A stretch of 64,000 nucleotides of DNA, from positions 17,290,501 through 17,354,500 of the forward strand of contig NC_133167.1 in the NCBI RefSeq assembly GCF_040802235.1, given 5' to 3'. The DNA comes from Manis javanica (taxonomy: Eukaryota > Chordata > Mammalia > Pholidota > Manidae). A program made the position numbers and the translations under genes. Numbering within the stretch: position 1 is the stretch's first letter; each line of letters starts with the position of its first letter. Shown here piece after piece: positions 1 through 10,401 of this stretch. Under the pieces are notes generated by a model. The model made no database searches. It was not told where the DNA came from and saw only the letters and a list, made by a program, of their open reading frames with translations.

Positions 1-843
1 TGCCTGACCTGGTTCAGCTAAAGAGGGCAGAATGACTGGTCACAGGTCATAGCCCTCAGAATGCTAGAGTGTGATGACTCTAGCACATCTAATCCAGAGG
101 TCCCTGGCTATATATCAGTTCCTCCCTGGAGTGAGTGTGTCTTAAAAGATTCCTTAGCCCCGCCCACCATATACCAGATGAGAATTTCCAAGGATGAGGC
201 TCGGGAATATTTATTTTTGACAAGCACCCCTGATACACAGGCAAGTCTAGGAAACCCTAAACTCCTTCCTGTCACAGATCAGAGTTGTTGTCCAAAGTCA
301 CACAGTTAAGAGCAAAGTCAGGGTTAGAGGCAAGTGCTCTTCCCAGCCCAGCGCTCTGGTGTGCCAACAAACTGCCCTGGTCCACTGAGCAAGCTAACAC
401 CGAGGTATCCAACTCAAACCCTGGTTTTTCCAAGGAAATCGTATGATTCTCTCCCCATTACTAAGGTTGCTATACTACGCATGGGTCTTGGCCAACCTTC
501 CTTTGGTATTTTCAACAGTCTGTTAATGCATCTGGGGAAAGCCGGGCTATTCCAACTCTTTCTTCCTCACTAGGGTGGTGCTCACCTCTGAGTGGCGGCT
601 CTGGGTAGCTAAGAGGTCCCCATATAAAAAGGCGACTTGACACAGCCAGGAGGAAAACTAAATCAAAGAGCGTAAACTAGAGAGAACTAGGAGGTTGGAG
701 CCTTGCGGACCTGTTTGGGTCAAGGAGTCCAGGGTACAATTTAATCAGGGCGGATAAGCATGTGCAGGGCGAAGGCAGGGACTCAGGCAGTCAGGCAGAG
801 CAGAGCTTGGAGCGGAGGCTAGTCAGAGCCTCCAGGCCCTTAC

Positions 844-1030
844 CGTGGGCAGGATAGCAGTCCTGTCTGTGAGTTCTGTGCTGCTTCCGCTGGGGGACCG
901 GGAATCCCAGCTGAGCTCCTTTTCTCCTTTGCTCCTCTGGCACTCGCTGGCTTTCTCTCCTCTTCTAATGCAGTTTGCTGCTGCGACTGGCAGCGTTATA
1001 GCCAGAGGGAAGGAGAAGGTGCTCTCCTCA
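844..1030 (-). other. Candidate untranslated first exon with promoter on the minus strand (possibly PLCD4)
   Basis: On the minus strand a GC-rich, pyrimidine-rich block (about 1,180-1,060) and a TTTAAG TATA-like motif precede about 190 bases that end at CCCACG|GTAAGG (donor at 843-838). It lies some 7 kb past the CNOT9 3' end in the same orientation. PLCD4 follows CNOT9 in human. No coding sequence is present to confirm the gene. Confidence 0.35.
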
Positions 1031-1867
1031 GTTCAGCCTTTCAGCTCTTAAAGGCCCAGGACACTGGCCAGTGTGAGGGGTAGTGGGGGAGGGGCAGGTG
1101 GAAAAGGATTAAGGGGAGGGATTGCCCCGCACCACCTCTCCAGGGAGGAGGAGCCTGGCTGCCCTTCATCTTGAGGCCAGCCCTCACTGACCCCAATCTC
1201 ACAGTAGCTCTAAAAGGAAAACCCAAGGCGTATCTGAGTTGCAGTGCTTCATGAATCACTGCTTTTCATTCTGGTCGGTTCGCTCTGCATGTTACACAGC
1301 TGTTGGCCCTTATTTCATCTGGCCCCTTTCCATGGTGTCTGTTTCCACTAGCCTGCATCTGTGTCTCTGCATCCTGCCTCGAAAGGCACTCAGTTTAGCA
1401 CTGTGACACAGGGAAAAGAAAAAAGACAGGATGGGAAAGAAGGAAGGTGAGGAAAAAGGAAAGAGGAATCTTAAAAGTGTAGAGGGATAGGTTAGTATCT
1501 ATGCATATATCACTTGCTTAATACTGACGGAATGCATACGTGAATGCATGAAACCATTCATTCATTCTTCATTTATATTCATTCACTCTATGAGCAGTCG
1601 TTCGGCACCTCCACACAAGGACACATGGGCATGTTCATAAAGGTGTCTGTCAAGATGAAGCAGACTCATGGTGTGTGAGAATCAAGGAGAAAAGAGGAAC
1701 ACAAGACCAGAAAGACACCCATCTGGGAAAGGAATGTAATGAGTTTCTTACAAGGGTAAGTAAATAGGCAGCTGAAACAGAAATGAAAATGGAGGAAAGC
1801 GTGAGGTAGAACAAGGACGTGGGACAAACATCATGATTAATTTTTCTTCCCTATAATGAAAAATGCT

Positions 1868-2470
1868 GAGATATAAATAGTAGAGTAAGAACAGGAGGGA
1901 CCCCATCTTAAGGCTAAGATTCCATTTGAAAACCAGGGAGTTAGGGGGTAATGATTCCCAACATTTTATGGTGTTAAGCCACCAACCAAACCTATCGTAA
2001 GGCCAGGCGAGCAGTCCTAAGTGATGTTTCCATGCTGGAAGGTAACCATTATCTTGGAGAAGAACACCGTCTCTAAGTTCCTTAAGTTTTTCTTACAGAA
2101 CATCTAGAAGACTGATCACATCAGCGTCTCTACCACCACAGAATAGACATCACGAGGCCACTTTATCCCCTTCTTGAAATCCTTGAAAAGCTGAATCCTA
2201 AAGGCTTTAGGCACGCCTCTTCCCTGAGGCTGCCCTCATGCCCCTTTCTTTGTGTGTGCTTTGCCTTAAATAAAGCCTTCTTGCTGCTCAGCTTACTGCA
2301 CTTTCTCTCTTCACTCTTCCAAGCCTCTTAGGAGGTTAGTAAGAGACCCCTTTACTGGTGGTAAGCGTCCTTGTTACTTCACTACTACATTCAATTTTCT
2401 GGACTTAAGCACAAGTCTTTACTTTCTCTGTTCTACTTCAGGCAAGTAAGGGAGGGCTACTGAGATTTCT
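1868..2470 (+). repeat. ERV-type LTR, solo or 5' remnant
   Basis: The stretch has a TG-starting U3-like region, AATAAA at about 2,268-2,273 (GCCTTAAATAAAGCC) followed by a CT-rich R/U5, and just after it TTTGGGGCTTGCAAG, reminiscent of a gammaretrovirus-like primer-binding region. No viral open frame follows. Boundaries are approximate. Confidence 0.45.
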
Positions 2471-2474
2471 GATT

Positions 2475-3360
2475 TGGGGCTTGCAAGTTCCTGTCACCTG
2501 AGTGACCTGGACTGCAGCTATACGGCTGTGCTCTTTATTAGCCTGCCTGAAAATCTCCTTTCTCTGATTTGGGGAAGTTCTCAGAACATAATTTCACTCC
2601 ATTCAGTGCTCTGGGGCTCCCCAGAGTCCTGGGATGCTAGGGGCTTAGTTCCCATGCCGTGCAGATTCAACTGGGCATTAGATGCCAGGTGACCTTGGCT
2701 TCAGGAGTTGGCAAGGGATCTGCCCTATGCTGAGCAGTTCAATGAACTTCCCTTTCTTCCCTGTTCCTCCTTGCTTTCTACTGCCTGCATGGCTGCTGCC
2801 CTTCACTGCTACTCTTGCTTTAATGAATTTCTTCCTTATCTGCACTCATCAGACCTGCGTGAATTCTTTCTTGGTCAGAGACAAGTACCCTCTCCTGGGG
2901 TTGAGGTCTCACCTAGTGATTGGATTGCCCAACAATAAGGGACCAAGTTTTTTCCTTAGAGAGGAATAGGGTTGTAAAGGGCTTTATTATGACCCTGGAC
3001 CCATACATCAGAGTGAGAAACTGAAACCCAAGGACATTTAGGCGATGTCCTGGACTCACACATCAGCTGCAGACAACCAGTCCCTTGTACTTTCCGAAAC
3101 ACTGCGAGTTGGGGCCTACTTTGCTCTGCCTTGCAAAGACTGTATAGGTGGCTCTTTCTGGATCTGTGGATGACAGTAAGGCAGCTGAGGGCATAGGGCA
3201 CAGCCCAGTCTTGGACTTCTGTGGGGTCCTTTTCCAGTGAGTTGTCTTAATCACTTAGGCAGAGGGAACTGTATGAAATAATGTGTGCTGAGATTTGGCT
3301 GCCTCTTGACTCCTCCCAAATCATTAACTACCTAAAATTCTACCATTAGGGATTATTTAT
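2475..3360. other. Non-coding stretch, possibly ERV leader then unassigned
   Basis: The first few hundred bases may be degraded leader sequence of the preceding LTR element. No gene or other family is recognised in the rest. Confidence 0.3.
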
Positions 3361-3640
3361 AGCTAAACCTTTACTCCCATTAAAATAAAATCTTCCTAAG
3401 TGATTACCATAAATATCAGGATAGTGGTTGCTTTTAGGAGGAGGGAGATGTAATGGGATTGGGCAAATGGCTGGCTTCTGAAATAGCTGGCCAAGTTCTC
3501 TTTCTGGTCCTGGGTGCTAATAAGGGTCTTCAGTTTATAATAACATACTAAGCTATATGTAGTTAATATTGCTTTAGTTTTTTAATGTTGTTTTCTATAT
3601 GTTATATTTTACAGTAAGAAGGTTTCAAATTTGTAACTGG
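3360..3640 (+). repeat. Old L1 3'-end fragment
   Basis: The text AGTGGTTGCTTTTAGGAGG, then a T-rich 3' end, follows the pattern of old L1M 3' UTRs. Confidence 0.35.
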
Positions 3641-5290
3641 TAATTCCTGAAGCCTTCTTGGTTTTTCACCACTTGTACCTAAGTTGAGTTTACCATACCC
3701 TAAATGCAGGTTTTAATAAAGGAAGAGGAGTGTGTAGGGAGGGCAAGCAGGAGACCATCCACGGGGAACAGCAAGATGAAGGGAACGTCAGAACGGAAAC
3801 TGTGATTTTAGATTTTACTTAAAGGAGGCCCTGCCTCACATATGTGTCTTACTCTCCCATTTCTACCCCCTCAGCCACCATGTCATTATTTTTCTGTGCT
3901 GCCCCTTCATATTCCCCACTTCTCCTCTACGCTCCAGAATCATACATGGTTTGCCTCTTTCAGTCACTATTTGCCTCACGTAATTGCTGTCCAATCTCCT
4001 TCCCTTCCGGGTGTTCTGTGAGGGGTATTATCATTCATCCTGGAGTTTGTAGATTCTAGATGTGGGGAAAATGGAAGTTCCTATGGATACTCACCTGACC
4101 CCAAACTACTTGATGATGTAAGTGGCCTAGTGCGAGGCTGCTTCCACACCTGTAAGAAATAAGCTATTTTTGACTGAGTTATACAAAAAGCTCTGCCCAG
4201 TGCTTTGGGCAGTGGCAGAGATGGAGATGGATTAGGGACCTGCAGACTGCTGGATGCACATGTGATTGTAGTGCTTGACCTACTGCCGGAAGAATAAAGC
4301 CGGGTATAAACCCTCTTACCCCAAGAATATTCCATTGTCATTTCTCAGTCTCACAGGATCCATAGTGAACTTGGCAGGGGCTGAAACCTTGCCACACAAG
4401 ACACCAGATCTCAAATATTCTGTTTCAGTGTTCCCATAAACACACCAGTGTCCCCCAGATCATGTGTTCTGATTTTTTGGGCAGGCACTTGGAGACCCTC
4501 ATGGTTAGAATAGCTCCAACAAGTGACTTAGAAGACATGCCTATTGTAGTGCATGCTCTTCAGATTCACGGAGCACACAAACAGGACCCTGGATATAGAA
4601 AACAGTCCATCTGGTTTGATTGTTCCAATTTTCATAATGATCTTGGCCCTTCCCCCACTGTTGTCTATTATTAACAGATCCAGAAACCTGATCACGGCAG
4701 CAGCATCAGGACTTTCTGGGAACCATGCCCAGAAAGGCCTAGAAGCCCTAAATTGAAATGAAGGGGCAGCTGGTAAAGAAGGAGACCTAAAAAGTGTACT
4801 CTCATGCTGCCACCCATGCAAGCTTAGACCTTCCTGACACCAGCAGAGATGCTCTAAATATCTTGCTTCATAGGATAGTCAGGCTAGGGACTAAGAGACC
4901 AGTTCCCCAGCCTATCCAGCCAAACTACTCAAACTTCTGAAATAAAGCCCTTCTTGGTGGTCAAAAAAGCAACTCAAAATATTCAATTCCATTAAAATTA
5001 TTAACATGAGATCACCTGTAGCATTAAAAGCCAGGATAATAACATCATGAGACCAGAGAATATACAGCCATTCCTCCATTCCAGTGAAATTAAAAACAAA
5101 CAAGCAAAACAAAACAAGGGGACGGGGGTAGGGGGTGGGAAAGGAGGTATAGAATCAGAGAACAAGATTGAATAAAAAGTCCAAATATAATTATTCTATA
5201 CAGAGGAAGCTGTCAGGAAAGGCTATAAAACAAAATACAAGTGCGTGCTGTTTACAAAAGAAATTCTACAGAAATTTGTTACTAAAAGGT
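3640..5290. other. Flanking sequence, nothing recognised
   Basis: I see no gene, RNA or clear repeat family here. Short open frames on both strands lack similarity to anything I know. Confidence 0.4.
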
Positions 5291-7450
5291 TGAAAGTAAG
5301 GATATACGGGAATGGAGACTCCAACTTTGTTCTTATTGAAGAGTGCCTTTGTGTCTGTTGTGGCATTTCACTTCCATACAGATTTTACAATTAGCTTGTC
5401 AATTTTCAGAAAAATAAACCTGCTGGGATTTTACTTTGAATTGGGTTTAACCAGCGGGATCAATGAATTTGCACACTTGCAGTTCAATCCCATGGAGACA
5501 ATCTCTCCATTTATGTGTTTCTTTCAAGAAATGTTTCACTTTGTCAATATAAAGATTCTGCCTACATTTTGGTGCATCTATTCTGAGCTACTTGATTTCT
5601 AGTGCTAATTAAAATTTTTTTCTATTTTGTATTGAATTTAGAAACACATTGATTTTTGTATATTGACTTTGTATTCTATGACCTTGCTAAACTCAATTGT
5701 TTGTAGATTCTTTTGGATTACCTAGTTATACAATCATGTTGTCAGTAGAAATGTGGGTTTTTCCTCCCTTTATAATCCTGTTTTTTTTTCTTGGCTTATC
5801 ACACTGGCTGGGACCAGTATAATGGTAAATGGAGGTACGATAGTGGCCATCTTTGTCTCATTCCTCATCTCATGGAGAATGATTTGAATATAGGCATACC
5901 TCGTTTTATTGTGCTTCGCTTTATTGCGATGTGCAAACACTGCTTTTTTTTTTTTACGAATTTAGTTTGTGGCAACCCTGCATCAAGCAGGTTTATTGAC
6001 GTCATTTTCCAAAGAGCATTTGCTTACTTCCTGTCTCTGTGCCACATTTGGTATAAATTCCTGCAGTCTTTCAAAAACTTTTGCTATTATGTTACGGTGA
6101 GCTGTGATTAGTGATCTTTTATGTTACTAGTTTAATTATTTTGGATGCCATGAACCACACCGATTTAGGTCAGCGAACTTAAACCATAAATGTGTGACTG
6201 ACTGCAGATGTGGTGGAAATAGTTAAACTAGAATTAGAAGTGGAGCCTGAAGATGTTACTGAATTGCTGCAATTTCTTACTTTAATGAATGAGGAGTTGC
6301 TTTTTATGCATGAGCAAAGAAAGTGGTTTCTTGAGATGGAATCTAGTCCTGGCGAAATAACTGTGAAGATTATTGAAACGACAAGGGATATAGAATATTA
6401 CATAAACTTAGGTGCTAAAGCTGCGGGATGGTTTGAGGTTGACTCCAATTTCAGAAGAAACTCTACTGTGGGTAAACGTTATCAGGCAGCGTTGCATGCT
6501 AGAGAAATCATTCATGAAAGGAAGTCCATTGACATAGCATGCTTCATTGTTGTCTTAAGAAATTGCCACAGCCACCCCACCCTTCGGTTTTTGCAGTAAA
6601 CCCAAATTAGATATGATGTATTATCTTTGTGTAGCTAGACTTGACTTATTTTGTCTGGGAATTTTATCTCTATACTCACAAGAGAATTTGGCCCTTGGTT
6701 TTCCATTTTTGTGATATCCTTGACAGGTTTTGGTGGCTTGCTTTTACTTCAAGTGAGCTGGGATCTGTCCCCTTCCCTATAGTCTCTGGAAGTTTATGAA
6801 AGACTGGGCACTAAGATATGGGTGATACCCCTTTTCCCATTTCTAATGTTGATGCGTTTTTTCTTTCCTAATCATTCTACTAAGAGCTTATCAATTCTGT
6901 TGTTTTCAAGGTAATTACTTGCCTTTGTTTTTATTGTATTTTTTTTCTGACTTTTGCTTTTTCTGTATTGTTATTCTCTCCCAGCTTCTTGACATGGAAT
7001 CTTAGACATCAGCCTTTCTTTTGTAATATATGAGCTTAATGTTTCTTTTAAAATATTGCCTTACCTGTACACCATAGGTTTTGATACAACATATCTTCAA
7101 TTGAAAATTCTTTTTCTAATTTCCTTTGTGATTCATCCTGTGACCCATGTGTTATTTAAAACTGCACTGCATGTTTTTTAAACAGAGACTTAACAATTTT
7201 CCTTTTCCTAGCTTAATTCCACTGTGTTCAGAGAACATTCTTTTTTGGAATTTTTTGAGGCTTGTGTGATGGTAATTTTTGGAATTTTTTGAGGTCCAGC
7301 CACGATGGTAAATCTGCCGATGTAGTTAAAAAGAATATGCATATTCTTGGTTTTACAGTACAGTGTTATAATATCAATTAAGTGAGACTTGTTCAATTTA
7401 TATGTTTTTGAAATGTATTAAAATATTTAAGATTCAATTCCACAACATTC
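5290..7450 (-). repeat. Old L1 ORF2 relic, interrupted by Tigger1
   Basis: The plus strand reads as the complement of L1 ORF2. An anchor at 7143-7158 is GACCCATGTGTTATTT, and 7,211-7,240 is another. The relic is broken at 5,891-6,605 by a DNA transposon and then continues. Confidence 0.7.
5891..6605 (+). mobile_element. Tigger1 DNA transposon, internally deleted
   Basis: It starts with the terminal motif AGGCATACCTCGTTTTATTG and the 5' non-coding region (TTTGTGGCAACCCTGCATCA). It then jumps at about 6,205 directly to the end of the pogo-like transposase gene. A 129-codon open remnant at 6210-6599 (VEPEDVTELLQF, EQRKWFLEMES) is the transposase C-terminus. It lacks the DNA-binding domains and catalytic DDE/D residues, so it is inactive. 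Confidence 0.85.
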
Positions 7451-8105
7451 AGGAAATAAATCTCATTTCATTCTATGGTTTCCTATTCCAAATGTTTTCC
7501 TTGGGCTTTTGATAGCAATGACTGTTATTTCCCCCCTTTCCCAGCTCAAATAATGAGCAATGGAATCATATACATAGATAGTAAGAAAGGCAAGCCTTTA
7601 AGGTTAGCAATGTCTCTCCTTGCCCTGTTCCACCACTGAAACCATTACAGGCCTTCCAAAGCCTTAGAGAAAAGTTGGAAGCTGGAAGAGTCTGTCTCAC
7701 TGGGAGCAAGGAACAGGCATACAAACAATTCTGGAGATGTGCTCTTAAGTCTTGAACCACAGAAGGAAATGAATATTCAAGTCTGTTATAAAATATTTCA
7801 AGTGTTACCTTTTAATTTACAGGTTTCTTCTACTGGCCACTATGGCCAGGAATAAAGTTCTGTTCCAGCAAGAGATACTTTATCAGATAAAGGCCACCAA
7901 CTCAGCCTCCCAAACAGCTTCTGTACATCAGCAAGACTCTCCCAAAGGACCTATCCACAAAGGAACCGTCACTGCCCTCCTGGCAGGACAGTGTTAGTGT
8001 AGGTGGACAGAGGGTAGAGGCAAGGGTGATGAGGATCACCTGACCAGTTATCTGGCTATCTCTATAATGACAAAATAAAATCTCCAGTTTAAAAGAAAAA
8101 TTAGT
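7450..8105. other. Unique sequence just downstream of CNOT9
   Basis: No gene or repeat family is recognised between the L1 relic and the presumed CNOT9 polyadenylation site. Confidence 0.4.
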
Positions 8106-8125
8106 TTTATAAAAACAGACACATG

Positions 8126-8131
8126 TTTATT
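8126..8131 (-). terminator. CNOT9: Distal CNOT9 polyadenylation signal
   Basis: AATAAA on the minus strand, with U-rich sequence a few tens of bases downstream. It is the last canonical signal before repeat-rich DNA resumes. Confidence 0.55.
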
Positions 8132-9640
8132 TCAATCCTGTTGAGGGAGACAGATGGAAACAAAAAATGAGGGGAAGGTTCTCTTTATACACACACGACA
8201 TCAGGATCAACTACAAGGATTAATACCCATTTCCACCCCAACCCCCCAAAATGTGGGGTCCAAGGCCAGCTGAGAATAGATGGAACAATAATTAAGACAC
8301 TACTGGCACAGTTACATGGCCAATGCACCACAAGATGAAGAGAGAAGAGAACTTCCCAGGGAGCAAAGCCCTGGGCCTCAGCTGCTTCCCCAGTGGAGGG
8401 GAAATGAGAAAACTTTGGCTCAGCAGAAAGGTGGTTGGCAAAAATCAGGGTTACTGTAGCTGGACTCTCCAGATCACAAACTACTGGCTGAAGGGAGTCA
8501 AGATGTCAATTTAATCCATGCTGTCTTCCGTTTTCTCCAAGGTCTTCAGGCTTGAGACTGAGAGCTGGCCTGGTTCTCCTCTTCATCTTGGAAGGGAGGG
8601 GAGTTAAGTGTTTATTCTACCCTTCCTATATCTAGGATACTTAATTACTACTTTCCTGGCTCTGAAGAGACAGAAGCCAACTAGCAAGGCCGGCTCCCTT
8701 TGTGAAAGTCGGCTTGAAAGAGCCCTTATGTTGGCAAAACTGCCTCTGCAAAAGTCTCAAACCTTGCCCCTTAGAGAGCCTCTCCAAACTTTTTCAGGGA
8801 CACCTTCAACTGTGTGAAATGTGGACAGAAAATACTTGGTTTGTCTCTAGTTGGAGTAATAATCCCATCTCTGATTGGCGATGAGGATGAGTGAAAGAGA
8901 ACAGGTGTTTGCAGAGGGAAGGATTGGCAGAAAGCAAGGCAGTTTACACCGGATTACAGATGAATCCTCTGGATTGTGAACAGAGTCATCTAAAGCTCCA
9001 GAGAAGGAAGGGAGATTCTCTGACACAATACGAAAAAGTGGAAAATACTTTTGTGACAACCCTGTAGTTCTCATAGACCAAAAGGGAATGTGTCAAAACA
9101 AACAAACAAAAAAAGACTCAGGCAAACAGAGTACAGCCCTCTATCTTAAATCTGAAGAAAATTAACTCATTCTAATACTGCTTCAAGTACAATCATGAAG
9201 AAAGACAGAGCTGAAGAAATTCACACTAAAGCAAAGACTGGGATCAAGAAGCCCATCATCTGAATCCCAGGCACCTCCCCTTTCAAAAGTCATCCAGAAA
9301 ATATCTTTGAGGAATTCAGTTGAAGGGGAGGTCCACCGCCAACTCTCATCCCCCAATATGATACCCTTCCAGGACAGTCTGATGAATTAAGACATCTGCT
9401 TTAAGTTTAACAGGAGGGATGTAAAAAAGGGAAAAGCACTGAGATTTGGAAAAGCTAGCAGCTAAAGCCAGAAACAAGGTTATGGTCCTTGTGGCATCCA
9501 GAACTGGGTGCAGGAGAATGGAAGGGAAGAGTTCCCGCTGTCCTTTGGCTTTCTTTGTATCTTTCCCCTCCCTCCCATTCCTCCCAACAGTTCATGTAGC
9601 TATTGGCCTGCTAGAGGGGATGTAATGCTCAGACCAACTT

Positions 9641-9646
9641 TTTATT
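9641..9646 (-). terminator. CNOT9: Possible proximal CNOT9 polyadenylation signal
   Basis: A minus-strand AATAAA about 0.6 kb after the stop codon. Use of this site would remove about 1.5 kb of 3' UTR. There is no direct evidence of use. Confidence 0.35.
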
Positions 9647-10232
9647 GAGCTTATGCAGCTAACACACTTGTAAACAGTGCCAACTGACAAAGTTTTGCTG
9701 AATATTACAGCTGTGTCCACTAAATGCACCTCTCTCTGGGATTAAAAACAAAATACCAAAGTAAACAAATACTGAGAGAGAGAATGAAGAGACACATCTT
9801 GAGTCTTTCAGGAAAGCAAAATAAAAAATGCCACATGGCTTGGTCCCAGGCGGTCACCATGCCTAGAGTGCTGCCACTATCACCCTGTCTCCCCTCCCTG
9901 CCAGCCACTAGGTTGAGGTGGGGGAGAAGGGTCATCTTGGACATGCTGCAAGTACAGCATTTGCTGGTGCTGACACCCTTCTGGGGCTGTGGTGGCAGAC
10001 TGCTGTGTCAGAAGCCCACCTCCTGGGAGTAGCACAGGGAGCCCAGGTCGTTAAGGCAGCCTGAGATGGCAGCCCACACACCTCAGCAGGGGTACCTTGC
10101 CCCTCTTCTCCAGTGCAGTTCAACGTTGAGGTTGTCCTATTCCCGGTCGATAATAAAACCTGAGCTGTTTTCCTCGCAGATTCCCCCTCCCCTCCCCAAC
10201 TTGGGGAAGTTGTGGGAGGGGACAGGGGAGGA

Positions 10233-10401
10233 TCACTGAGGGGGCAGGGGGATACCCCTGGGATCGGTGACCTGACCCTCTTGCAGATTTTTCACCAGTT
10301 GTGCAAGCCAGCGTTTCGTGGTAGTGTCATCTTTTAGCACCTGGGCAAAGGTCGTGTCCTTCAGCTGGTCAGGGAGGCACTGCCTGAGTGCTTCACGTGC
10401 C
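10233..10401 (-). CDS. CNOT9: CNOT9 coding exon 8 (residues 244-299 and stop)
   Basis: It encodes [13 protein letters not shown] through [14 protein letters not shown] and the C-terminal PRGIPLPPQ, then TGA at 10235-10233. Acceptor TGTAG precedes it. The exon continues without interruption into the 3' UTR. Confidence 0.96.

Larger units (their letters stand above)
8105..10232 (-). other. CNOT9: CNOT9 3' untranslated region
   Basis: This roughly 2.1-kb stretch after the CNOT9 stop is essentially free of recognised repeats, as expected of an exon. A minus-strand AATAAA at 8131-8126 is followed by T-rich sequence, placing the likely distal cleavage site near 8,100-8,115. A second AATAAA at 9646-9641 could give a short 3' UTR of about 0.6 kb. 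The end is inferred from signals, not transcripts. Confidence 0.7.

Noticed and set aside
4528-4821. A 97-codon frame on the minus strand
   Set aside because: It has no recognised similarity, splice context or promoter, and an overlapping frame is open on the other strand.
6210-6599. A host gene of 129 codons
   Set aside because: It is the C-terminal remnant of Tigger1 transposase inside a deleted transposon.
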